Positions 1 to 6,439 of a stretch of DNA of 13,032 nt are shown piece by piece. Location: positions 1 through 13,032 of the forward strand of contig CAKSHB010000038.1 of NCBI GenBank assembly GCA_934456295.1. The letters are read 5' to 3'. Both the position numbers and the translations under genes were made by a program. Numbering within the stretch: the first letter of the stretch is position 1; every line of letters begins with the position of its first letter. The notes below the pieces were generated by a model, which had not been told where the DNA came from, did no database searches, and was given only the letters and a program-made list of their open reading frames with translations. Source of the DNA: an uncultured Clostridia bacterium. Lineage in GTDB: Bacteria; Bacillota; Clostridia; UBA1381; UMGS1253.

Positions 1-67
1 AGACAGCGAAATGGCAATTTTGAACTAACTAAATTATAAAACTATATAAATAGTATTTGCAGATGTA

Positions 68-99
68 CTGCGTCCGGATAATAAGCGGACGCAGTTTTT
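68..99 (+). terminator. Intrinsic terminator of an upstream gene
   Basis: A perfect 9-bp GC-rich stem (CTGCGTCCG at 68-76 with CGGACGCAG at 86-94) closes a 9-nt loop and is followed at once by five T (95-99). It has the form of a plus-strand Rho-independent terminator. It probably ends a gene lying mostly to the left of the window and insulates the hydrolase from it. Confidence 0.85.
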
Positions 100-178
100 G
101 TATGCGGAATTTGTGTGATAAAATGATGATATTTATTAAATAAATCTGTGCGGCAGCTGTAAAAATATTGTATGTAAT

Positions 179-208
179 TTGAACAAGGTGCAATAATAAG
201 TGTATACG
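179..208 (+). promoter_or_regulatory. Possible sigma-A promoter for the hydrolase
   Basis: TTGAAC (179-184) and TATACG (203-208) are separated by 18 bp, each matching 4 of 6 consensus positions. They lie downstream of the upstream terminator and about 130 bp before the hydrolase start. The match is modest, and another weak pair (TTGTGT 111-116, TATTAA 134-139) exists, so this is tentative. Confidence 0.3.
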
Positions 209-338
209 ATATTTGCTCTTTGTAGCGAGCAAAAAACGCACAAGGGCAAAAAATCTCCTATTATTCCTTGCCATGCTGATAGGAGAAAAAAAGTATAAAC
301 TGCTTATGCCGATGCATGGCGGCGGAATGGAGATTTTT

Positions 339-1373
339 ATGTTGAACATGTCAAATATGTCAAAATCACTCAGAAGAGTTTTTACGGCAACGGCGGTAAC
401 CGCAGCAGCTGCTGCGGCAGCCGGCATAAGCGCATATGTGACAACGGAACTATGGGTCAGAACCGCGCTTGACAGGGAAGAGCCGGAAATTATGAAGAGA
501 ACCGGCAGCCGTATTGCCGGCGGTATGAAGAATGCTGATTTTGAGAGAAAATGTATGGCAGCTTCACAAATGCTTGCGGAACGCGCACATGAAACTGTGA
601 AGATTGCCGGCGGCGACGGCGTTGGGCTTACGGGCCATTTTTATCCTTGCGAAAACGCAAAAAGAGTTATTATTGCTTTTCACGGCTGGCGTTCATCGTG
701 GAATTATGACTACGGATTGATAGCGGATTTTTGGCACGAAAATAATTGCAGCGTGCTGTATGCGGAACAGCGCGGACAAAACAACAGCGGCGGCGAACAC
801 ATGGGGTTTGGTCTCACGGAGCGCTACGATTGTGCCGAATGGGTAAATTGGGCAATATGCCGCTGCGGAAAAAATCTGCCGATATATCTTGCCGGAATAT
901 CAATGGGAGCAGCCACGGTGTTAATGGCGTCGGATTTGCCTATGCACGAAAACGTATGCGGCATAATGGCAGACTGCGGATTTACCTCTCCTAAGGCAAT
1001 ATGGAAGCATGTCGCAAGGCACAACCTTCATATGATATACGGCGTTCGCGGAGCTATTGCGGACTTTATGTGTAAACGCAAAATCCGCATGAGTTCGGAG
1101 GAATATTCTGCGACAGATGCGCTAAAAAGAACCAAAATACCTGTGTTGTTTGTGCATGGAACAGATGACAGATTTGTGCCGGTGGAGATGACATATGAAA
1201 ATTATAAAGCGTGCACTTCGCCGAAAAGGCTGCTTATTGTTCCCGGGGCAGACCATGCAATGAGTTACTATGTAAATCCGCATGAATACGAAAAAGCTGT
1301 CTTGGAATTTTGGAATGATTTTGACAGAAGGGTAGACACGCAAAAATGGGAAGAGGATATCTCAGAGAAATGA
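339..1373 (+). CDS. Membrane-anchored alpha/beta hydrolase
   Basis: A 344-residue serine hydrolase of the alpha/beta fold, resembling the YqkD-like/COG1073 group. ATG 339 was chosen because GGAG (329-332) sits 6 nt upstream. In-frame ATGs at 213 and 306 lack a well-spaced site. Residues about 14-35 form an Ala-rich hydrophobic segment after a basic Lys/Arg patch, a likely signal anchor that would put the catalytic domain outside the membrane. Visible catalytic features are the HG oxyanion-hole motif (FHGW, about 114-117), the nucleophile elbow GISMG with Ser188, an acid in GTDDRFVP (Asp276/277) and His306 in GADHAM. The family includes esterases and peptidases. Nothing here fixes the substrate. 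The gene is monocistronic, with a terminator on each side. Confidence 0.85.
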   Translation: MLNMSNMSKSLRRVFTATAVTAAAAAAAGISAYVTTELWVRTALDREEPEIMKRTGSRIAGGMKNADFERKCMAASQMLAERAHETVKIAGGDGVGLTGHFYPCENAKRVIIAFHGWRSSWNYDYGLIADFWHENNCSVLYAEQRGQNNSGGEHMGFGLTERYDCAEWVNWAICRCGKNLPIYLAGISMGAATVLMASDLPMHENVCGIMADCGFTSPKAIWKHVARHNLHMIYGVRGAIADFMCKRKIRMSSEEYSATDALKRTKIPVLFVHGTDDRFVPVEMTYENYKACTSPKRLLIVPGADHAMSYYVNPHEYEKAVLEFWNDFDRRVDTQKWEEDISEK

Positions 1374-1426
1374 TATGATGCGAACTGTAAGACAGAAACA
1401 GATAGAGTCTAAAATTTTTGCATACA

Positions 1427-1454
1427 AAAAACGCACCTTTTCAGATGCGTTTTT
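1427..1454. terminator. Bidirectional terminator between convergent genes
   Basis: AAAAACGCA (1427-1435) pairs with TGCGTTTTT (1446-1454). CT/AG can add two inner pairs beyond one mismatch. The A-run on the left and T-run on the right give a U-tract on either strand, so the hairpin can stop both the plus-strand hydrolase transcript and the minus-strand rsmE-membrane protein transcript. The latter's stop codon lies only 6 bp to its right. Confidence 0.75.
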
Positions 1455-1459
1455 ATATT

Positions 1460-1972
1460 TTATTTATGTTTTGTTTTTTTAGTCATCTTACGCAGCAACA
1501 CGCTGTAATATACTGCGGCAAACACGGTATAAATAAGCATAAGAAGCGCAACCACATAATATTCATACCGAGTGTTCTTTATAAACATCAAAGCCGAGCG
1601 TATAGCAGCGGGAGCTGTTTCAACAGGCATCCACTGTGTATAGAACGGCAGATTTACGTAGAAAACCGCAAGCGTTACGGCAAGCATCATATGACCGTAA
1701 TTCCTGAATGAGGAAATGTGCTTTTCGTATTTTGGCGACTTGGAAAACGACATAGCATATAAAAATGCAGTACAAGCAGCCGATATAATAAACAGAGAGC
1801 ACATTACATAGCGGTATGTCAATATGTTGCCCAAACGTCCCATTCCGTACAGATAAAACATATATAAAAGAACGTAACCTATCATTATATAAGCGAAATT
1901 CAGCAAAATTCTGTTCGTAATTTTTTCCTCAATCTTTTTGCGCGGAAGTCCTGCCAGTTCCCTGATTATCAT
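1460..1972 (-). CDS. Hypothetical four-helix membrane protein
   Basis: I do not recognise this 170-residue protein. The start at 1972 is supported by AGGAGG (1988-1983), 10 nt upstream. A short polar, charged N-terminus (RKKIEEK, about 11-17) precedes four predicted transmembrane segments at about residues 22-42, 55-74, 94-111 and 138-160. The tail is strongly basic (RKMTKKTKHK). No conserved motif or catalytic residue is evident. It starts 37 nt downstream of the rsmE stop on the same strand with no terminator between, so it is probably co-transcribed with rsmE, and it ends at the shared bidirectional terminator. The intact reading frame, good ribosome site and membrane topology argue that it is a real gene. 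Its role is unknown. Confidence 0.75.
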   Translation of the reverse strand: MIIRELAGLPRKKIEEKITNRILLNFAYIMIGYVLLYMFYLYGMGRLGNILTYRYVMCSLFIISAACTAFLYAMSFSKSPKYEKHISSFRNYGHMMLAVTLAVFYVNLPFYTQWMPVETAPAAIRSALMFIKNTRYEYYVVALLMLIYTVFAAVYYSVLLRKMTKKTKHK

Positions 1973-2009
1973 TTTTGTATATCCTCCTTAAAGTAACGGC
2001 ACACAAAGC

Positions 2010-2747
2010 CTAAAGTAAAAATTCGTAATTAATCATCGACAACACGGCTGTCGATGCTGTTTCGGTGCGAAGTATGCGTTTTCCGAGCGTGACGGTTGAT
2101 ATGCCGCATGCATGTATTTTTTCCGCTTCCAAATCGGATATGCCGCCCTCGGGACCTATTATAAACGCCATGCTGCCGACATCTTTTGCTGAAACAAAAA
2201 TGTCTTTCAGTGTAACGCCGTTTTCGTTTTCATACGGAACAAACGCAAGGTCGCACTGTTTTAAAACATCAAGCGCCTCATCAAAAGAAACGGGAGCCAA
2301 AATCTGCGGTATAACGCCTCTGCCGGATTGCTTTGCGGCGGCAAGCGCAATACTGCGGTATCGTTCGGTTTTCTTTTTTGCATCACTCTCACCGTTTAAT
2401 TTTACAACACATCTGTCCATAATGCAAGGGATAATTTTACTAATTCCCAATTCTGTGCACTTTTGAATTATATATTCCATCTTGCCCGATTTCGGCAGAG
2501 CCTGAATAAGCGTTATGCCAATATTCGGTTCCGTAACATTTTCGGCGGCAGACAGTATATCTGCCGAAACGCTGCTTTTATCTATGCGCGCTATGACAGC
2601 CTCATAATCATAACCGGCACCGTCGCATAGAGTAAGCTTTTCGCCCTCTTTCATACGCAGCACACGCGAAATGTGCTTTGCGTCATCGCCGGTAATGGTA
2701 ACGCTGTTATTCTCAATGCTGTTTTTGTCTATAAAAAAGCGCGGCAT
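2010..2747 (-). CDS. rsmE: 16S rRNA m3U1498 methyltransferase RsmE
   Basis: A 245-residue SPOUT-family methyltransferase that N3-methylates U1498 of 16S rRNA in the 30S subunit using S-adenosylmethionine. The N-terminal PUA-like domain (about 1-70) carries the characteristic H25-ISRVLR segment. The SPOUT domain shows KCTELG (96-101), AAKQSGR (137-143), the SAM-binding GPEGG (198-202) and LGKRILRTETA (221-231), which forms the trefoil knot. Length is typical of the family. The start at 2747 is preceded by GAGG (2758-2755) with 7-nt spacing. It has its own promoter and is followed after 37 nt by a membrane protein gene. It lies next to prmA, a common arrangement in Bacillota, but a strong terminator separates the two here. 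Confidence 0.96.
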   Translation of the reverse strand: MPRFFIDKNSIENNSVTITGDDAKHISRVLRMKEGEKLTLCDGAGYDYEAVIARIDKSSVSADILSAAENVTEPNIGITLIQALPKSGKMEYIIQKCTELGISKIIPCIMDRCVVKLNGESDAKKKTERYRSIALAAAKQSGRGVIPQILAPVSFDEALDVLKQCDLAFVPYENENGVTLKDIFVSAKDVGSMAFIIGPEGGISDLEAEKIHACGISTVTLGKRILRTETASTAVLSMINYEFLL

Positions 2748-2786
2748 GCAACAACCTCATTTGTATAAATTTAACACTGTATTTAT

Positions 2787-2816
2787 ATTGTACCATAACC
2801 CGCACTCAAAATTCAA
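2787..2816 (-). promoter_or_regulatory. Promoter of rsmE
   Basis: On the minus strand TTGAAT (2816-2811) and TACAAT (2792-2787) are 18 bp apart, and TG precedes the -10 in the extended position (TGG-TACAAT). Expected initiation is near 2780, leaving a leader of about 33 nt before the rsmE start. The site lies just downstream of the prmA terminator, as expected for a separate unit. Confidence 0.65.
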
Positions 2817-2859
2817 TACATTTGACAAATATTTTTTGCGGCGTTATAAAATAAAAGAT

Positions 2860-2896
2860 AAAAAAGCCGCAGTAAATGAAATCATTTTGCTGCGGC
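2860..2896 (-). terminator. Intrinsic terminator after prmA
   Basis: On the minus strand GCCGCAG (2896-2890) pairs with CTGCGGC (2872-2866), and the 17-nt interior can extend the helix with AAATGA/TCATTT (2887-2882 with 2879-2874). Six T follow at 2865-2860. It begins 27 bp past the prmA stop and ends the aroF-pheA-prmA transcript. Confidence 0.9.
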
Positions 2897-2922
2897 ATGA
2901 ACATTTTGTACAATTTAAAAAA

Positions 2923-3891
2923 TTACAGCACGGCGGTTATTGAGCACCATTCGCGTTTATCACATACATCGGTAACGGTTAGACCGTTATCCGAAAGTGC
3001 GCTCAGTACGTCGTTTTTGCGGTCAAGAATAATTCCCGAGCATATAAATACTGCTCCCTGTTTAAGAACTGTTTTTACAAATGGAGCAAGTGCGATAATT
3101 ACATCGGCGACAATATTTGCCAGCACAATATCATATTTTTTCTCCGTAATCTCGGCGCGCACTTTTTCATCGGAAAGAACATCTGCCGCAAGTGTGCGGT
3201 AGCGCGGTTCGCCAAAACCGTTCTTTGCTGCATTTTCCGCGGCGATTTTTGCCGCATTCGGGTCAATATCGACTGCCAATGCATTATCTGCACCGAGAAG
3301 CAGCGCGATAATCGACAAAATACCGCTGCCGCAGCCGAGGTCAAGCACGCTGTCGCCGTTTTTTATATTTTTCTCGAGGTTTTCAAGACAGAGCTGTGTG
3401 CTCTCATGTGTTCCGGTTCCAAAGCTCATTCCGGGATTAATCGTAAAGACAGTACGCCCTTCGCTGTCGCCGAGCGGTTCCCATTCGGGCTTTATAATTA
3501 TGTTTTTGCCGACTTTGAGCGGTTTGTAGTACTGCTTCCAGTTTTCCGCCCAGTCCTGTTCCTTCATATTAATAAGGGATATGTCAAGTGTGCCGAACAA
3601 ACCGTCATTGTCCGTGTTTTTCAGCTCCTCAATTGCTCTGCGCACAAGCAGCAGCTGCTCATGACCGCTTTCATTTTCCGTCACATATATTTTTACGCGC
3701 GTCGGGGCTGTTTTTTTGTACATAAGCGACTCGTCAACATAGTCCCAGTATTTGGTGTCGTTTTCCAGAAAATCGTTGAAATCATTCGCGTCCTCAATCT
3801 CAGTTCCCGTGATACCTATTGAATAAAGACGTCCGCATATGGGTTCAATTCCCTCGGTTGTTGTTTCTATACTGACTTGTATCCAATTCAT
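2923..3891 (-). CDS. prmA: Ribosomal protein L11 methyltransferase PrmA
   Basis: A 322-residue class I SAM-dependent methyltransferase that trimethylates amino groups of ribosomal protein L11. It has the usual two-part build: an N-terminal L11-recognition domain (about 1-65, beginning MNWIQVSIET), a linker, and the catalytic domain. The hallmark NPGMSFGTGTH lies at 152-162 (usually DPG; here Asn replaces Asp), the SAM-binding DLGCGSG at 184-190, the acidic end of strand 2 at AVDIDP, and ANIVADV near 248-254. AAGGAG (3909-3904) lies 12 nt upstream of the start, slightly far but the best available. It begins 27 nt after the pheA stop with no terminator between, so it is probably the last gene of the aromatic amino acid operon. 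A strong terminator follows. Confidence 0.96.
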   Translation of the reverse strand: MNWIQVSIETTTEGIEPICGRLYSIGITGTEIEDANDFNDFLENDTKYWDYVDESLMYKKTAPTRVKIYVTENESGHEQLLLVRRAIEELKNTDNDGLFGTLDISLINMKEQDWAENWKQYYKPLKVGKNIIIKPEWEPLGDSEGRTVFTINPGMSFGTGTHESTQLCLENLEKNIKNGDSVLDLGCGSGILSIIALLLGADNALAVDIDPNAAKIAAENAAKNGFGEPRYRTLAADVLSDEKVRAEITEKKYDIVLANIVADVIIALAPFVKTVLKQGAVFICSGIILDRKNDVLSALSDNGLTVTDVCDKREWCSITAVL

Positions 3892-3918
3892 AACCTAAAA
3901 ATACTCCTTATATTTAAT

Positions 3919-5022
3919 TTATGCCGATTTGTAATTTCCCAAAATGCAGAATGCCTCCGAATCGGAACGCAGTTTATCTGTCAGCCCTTCCATTTCAGAG
4001 TTGTTGAGATTTGCCTCAAAATCTATAAAAAAGCTGTATTCCCAGCTTCGGTCGGGAATTGGTCTTGATTCGATTTTTAAAAGGTTTACGCCGTATTCGT
4101 CAAAATGACGCATGAGCATGCCGAGCTGTCCTTTTTTATGTGCCAGACGCAGCATAACGGAAACTTTATCGGCTTTCTCATGTGTGCAGTCTGATTTTGA
4201 TATAACCACAAATCGTGTATAATTATTATAATTGGAATTTATGTTTTCTGCAAGTATTTTCAGATTATATATTTGCGCGGCACGTTTTGAAGCGATGGCA
4301 GCTTTTGTTTTGTCGCCGCATTCGGATACATATTTTGCACTCACGGCGGTATTGTGATACGGAATAAGGTTTAAATGCGGATATTTTTTTAAAAATTCCG
4401 CACACTGCTCAAAGCCCTGTGTGTGTGAATAGACATCGGTTATGCCGTCTATGTCGGCGCCCTCGCATGCCATAAGGCTGTGATTTATCTTCAGAACATA
4501 TTCGCCGGCAATTTTGCAGTCATATTCGCCGAATAAATCGTATACACTGCCTATGGCGCCTGTGGAGGAGTTTTCTATCGGTACAATTCCGTATTTTGCC
4601 TTTCCGCACGATACTTCTTGGAAAACATCGGAGAATTCGCCGAGGCATCTTATGTGTGCATTTGTGCCGAAATAGGCGATGGCGGCTTCTTCGCCGTATG
4701 CACCAACGGTTCCCTGGCAGACGACCGTATCGGAAACCTCTGTGACACATGGCGGTGTATTAAGCGAACGCTGATATTCCTTTGAGCAGTTCATAAGCTC
4801 ATGTATCAGCTGTGACGCCCATTTGGCATAGGTTTTATTGCACAGCGAGTTTGTAAAATTTTCAACAACGGCGGCTTCGCGTGAGGCGTCAAAGACCTTC
4901 ATTTCATGCTCGCGCTTATAGTCGGCAACCTCTTTTGATAAATTCATGCGCCTTTCAAACAGCTGCGCAATCTGTTTGTCGTTTTCCGTTATTTCTTTTC
5001 TTATATCGTCGAGAGTCCGCAT
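3919..5022 (-). CDS. pheA: Bifunctional chorismate mutase/prephenate dehydratase
   Basis: A 367-residue P-protein converting chorismate to prephenate and then to phenylpyruvate, the precursor of phenylalanine. Residues 1-85 are an AroQ-type chorismate mutase. By position, the E. coli active-site residues R11, R28, K39, D48, R51, E52 and Q88 correspond to R8, R25, K36, D45, R48, E49 and Q84 here, so it looks active. The dehydratase domain (about 102-280) starts with GTVGAYGEEAA and carries VPIENSSTGAIGSV (147-160) and the conserved T269-R270-F271. The C-terminal ACT domain (about 287-362) has the ESRP motif (318-321) of phenylalanine-binding ACT domains, and GQL in place of the usual GAL, so allosteric inhibition by Phe is expected. 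The start is supported by AAGGAG (5036-5031), 8 nt upstream. It lies 46 nt after aroF in one operon. Confidence 0.96.
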   Translation of the reverse strand: MRTLDDIRKEITENDKQIAQLFERRMNLSKEVADYKREHEMKVFDASREAAVVENFTNSLCNKTYAKWASQLIHELMNCSKEYQRSLNTPPCVTEVSDTVVCQGTVGAYGEEAAIAYFGTNAHIRCLGEFSDVFQEVSCGKAKYGIVPIENSSTGAIGSVYDLFGEYDCKIAGEYVLKINHSLMACEGADIDGITDVYSHTQGFEQCAEFLKKYPHLNLIPYHNTAVSAKYVSECGDKTKAAIASKRAAQIYNLKILAENINSNYNNYTRFVVISKSDCTHEKADKVSVMLRLAHKKGQLGMLMRHFDEYGVNLLKIESRPIPDRSWEYSFFIDFEANLNNSEMEGLTDKLRSDSEAFCILGNYKSA

Positions 5023-5068
5023 TTTTTGTTCTCCTTACATATACAATCTGCGTTTTAAATTCTGCATT

Positions 5069-6094
5069 TTACAGAGTTTTTATTGTACGGTCCTCAACCT
5101 CTGCAATTTTTTGAAGTTTTCCGACAAGCTCATCAAAAGATTTCGGAGTTATTGACTGATGACCGTCACATTTTGCAGCTTTCGGGTTATTGTGCACCTC
5201 AATTATAAGTCCGTCCGCACCTGCGGCAATGGCTGCCTTGCTCATAGGCTCAACCATCCAGTAGATGCCTGTTGCATGCGACGGGTCAACAATTACGGGC
5301 AGATGCGAATTGCGCTTGAGTATCGGCACACTGCTTAAATCAAGCGAGTTGCGCGTTGCCGTTTCAAATGTGCGTATGCCGCGTTCGCAGAGTATTACGT
5401 TGGGGTTGCCGCCCGACATAATGTACTCGGCAGACATGAGAAATTCTTCAATTGTTGCAGCAAAGCCGCGCTTTAACAATATGGGCTTTTTCGTTTTGCC
5501 GAGTTCTTTGAGCATGGAAAAATTCTGCATGTTTCTTGCGCCGACCTGAATTATATCAACCTTTTCCATAAACAAATCGAGATATGATATATCCATGATT
5601 TCCGACACTATCGGGATATCGTTTTCTTTGCCCGCATTGTAAAGAAGCTCAAGCCCCTCAACGCCCATACCCTGGAATGCATACGGCGATGTGCGCGGCT
5701 TGAAGGCGCCTCCGCGCAGAAATTGTGCGCCGCTCTTTTTTACCTCATGAGCCACAAAATTAATCTGCTCCTGTGATTCTACGGAACACGGACCTGCTAT
5801 GAGGGCAATTTCTTTGCCGCCGATTTTTCTGCCGCGTATATCAATCACGGTGTCATCGGGGTGGAATTTGCGGTTTGCTTTTTTGTACGGTTCCTGTACC
5901 TGCATAATGCGGTCAACCGCATCATACAGACTTACTGATTTTATATCGATTGACGAGGTATCGCCGACAAGACCGAGAATTGTGGTAGCTTGTCCCTTGA
6001 TTGCCTGTGCGCTGACATTGCCCAGGCTTTCGACATATTTTTTTACCTCGTTTATTTCCTCTTTTTTTGCGGTGGCTTTAAATATTATGACCAT
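5069..6094 (-). CDS. aroF: 3-deoxy-7-phosphoheptulonate synthase (DAHP synthase)
   Basis: A 341-residue type I-beta DAHP synthase that condenses phosphoenolpyruvate and erythrose-4-phosphate, the first step of the shikimate pathway. Residues 1-70 form the ferredoxin-like domain that in the Thermotoga maritima enzyme mediates feedback inhibition by Tyr and Phe. The catalytic barrel follows. Likely metal ligands are C103 in AGPCSVES, H273 in DPSHATG, E299 in IIEVHNNP and D310, each one residue beyond the T. maritima numbering known to me. The substrate-binding KPRT is at 122-125. AAAGGA (6110-6105) lies 10 nt before the start. It is the first structural gene of aroF-pheA-prmA and lies downstream of the Phe/Tyr attenuator. 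The symbol aroF (aroG or aroA in some annotations) is by family convention. Confidence 0.96.
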   Translation of the reverse strand: MVIIFKATAKKEEINEVKKYVESLGNVSAQAIKGQATTILGLVGDTSSIDIKSVSLYDAVDRIMQVQEPYKKANRKFHPDDTVIDIRGRKIGGKEIALIAGPCSVESQEQINFVAHEVKKSGAQFLRGGAFKPRTSPYAFQGMGVEGLELLYNAGKENDIPIVSEIMDISYLDLFMEKVDIIQVGARNMQNFSMLKELGKTKKPILLKRGFAATIEEFLMSAEYIMSGGNPNVILCERGIRTFETATRNSLDLSSVPILKRNSHLPVIVDPSHATGIYWMVEPMSKAAIAAGADGLIIEVHNNPKAAKCDGHQSITPKSFDELVGKLQKIAEVEDRTIKTL

Positions 6095-6190
6095 GGTAAT
6101 GAATTCCTTTCTTCAAAACAGTTTGATTGGTGGTTTTGCTGATTAATGTTTTTTCTTTTTAATAGTTTTTCTTTGCTGTTGTTTTCTGTT

Positions 6191-6258
6191 TTGTTAACAA
6201 GTTTTTTACAATTCTTTCAGTACTGAAAATGTTTTCGGCGTATGACCGGTTTGTAAAA
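6191..6258 (-). repeat. Nested palindromes in the aroF untranslated leader
   Basis: Between the attenuator terminator and aroF lie TTTTACAA (6204-6211) and its inverted copy TTGTAAAA (6251-6258). They enclose the perfect 14-nt palindrome TTTCAGTACTGAAA (6215-6228). A further palindrome, TTGTTAACAA, lies at 6191-6200. In the minus-strand transcript these could form an AU-rich stem with an inner hairpin, or on DNA serve as binding sites. No function can be assigned. Confidence 0.4.
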
Positions 6259-6270
6259 TTATAATTTATA

Positions 6271-6300
6271 AAAAATAAAAGGCCTGATAAACTCAGACCT
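6271..6300 (-). terminator. Attenuator terminator upstream of aroF
   Basis: On the minus strand AGGTCTGA (6300-6293) pairs with TCAGGCCT (6287-6280), eight pairs including one G-U, around a GTTTA loop. TTTATTTTT follows (6279-6271). It lies 29 bp past the leader peptide stop codon and about 180 bp before aroF, where a constitutive terminator would silence the operon. Its 5' arm is shared with the antiterminator. Confidence 0.9.
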
Positions 6301-6346
6301 TTGTTTTCGGTGTTTACTTTGTGCGATATCAGCTTCGCAGGTCTGA
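6293..6346 (-). promoter_or_regulatory. Antiterminator helix of the Phe/Tyr attenuator
   Basis: TCAGACCT (6346-6339), the Ser32-Asp33-Leu34 codons of the leader ORF, is perfectly complementary over 8 nt to AGGTCTGA (6300-6293), the 5' arm of the terminator. The two structures are mutually exclusive. A small hairpin (GCGA 6338-6335 with TCGC 6326-6323) could stack directly on this helix, with the leader stop codon in its loop. A ribosome at the stop codon would cover 6346-6339, whereas one stalled at the aromatic codons upstream would leave it free. Confidence 0.8.
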
Positions 6347-6439
6347 ATTTATTTTTTTCATGCTCAAAAAGCCGTAGCCGTAAAAATAACTAAAGCCGAA
6401 AAATTTAAATTCATTTGTGTACAATTTAACAGCTGACAT
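6329..6439 (-). CDS. Phe/Tyr-rich attenuator leader peptide
   Basis: A 36-codon ORF starting at ATG 6439 and ending at TGA 6331-6329. Residues 11-24 read FKFFGFSYFYGYGF: six Phe and three Tyr in 14 positions, with another Tyr at residue 7. A purine-rich GGAAAG (6449-6444) ends 4 nt before the ATG, a weak but usable ribosome site; an in-frame stop at 6457-6455 excludes a longer form. Its role is expected to be sensing charged tRNA-Phe and tRNA-Tyr, as for the pheA and trp leaders of enteric bacteria, not making a functional product. The aromatic codons (6409-6368) lie 22-60 nt upstream of the antiterminator segment, the geometry needed for a stalled ribosome to leave that segment exposed. It lies upstream of aroF-pheA on the same strand. 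Translation itself is inferred. Confidence 0.85.
   Translation of the reverse strand: MSAVKLYTNEFKFFGFSYFYGYGFLSMKKINSDLRS

Larger units (their letters stand above)
1..338. other. Intergenic region before the hydrolase
   Basis: No convincing gene lies here. The first about 40 bases could hold the last codons of an upstream plus-strand gene: all three forward frames reach a stop between bases 20 and 39, so the frame cannot be chosen. The stretch then holds an intrinsic terminator (68-99), AT-rich DNA and a weak promoter candidate (179-208). An open minus-strand frame (427-29) is only the antisense of the alanine-rich hydrolase N-terminus. Confidence 0.6.

Noticed and set aside
29..427. Minus-strand 132-codon ORF at the left edge
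   Set aside because: Its alanine-rich start is the antisense of the hydrolase anchor, and it runs through the upstream terminator region.
6364..6414. Alternative minus-strand leader ORF starting at ATG 6414
   Set aside because: It ends after 16 codons with only two Phe and no Tyr, lacks a ribosome site, and its stop is not near the antiterminator segment. The frame starting at 6439 contains the aromatic codon run.
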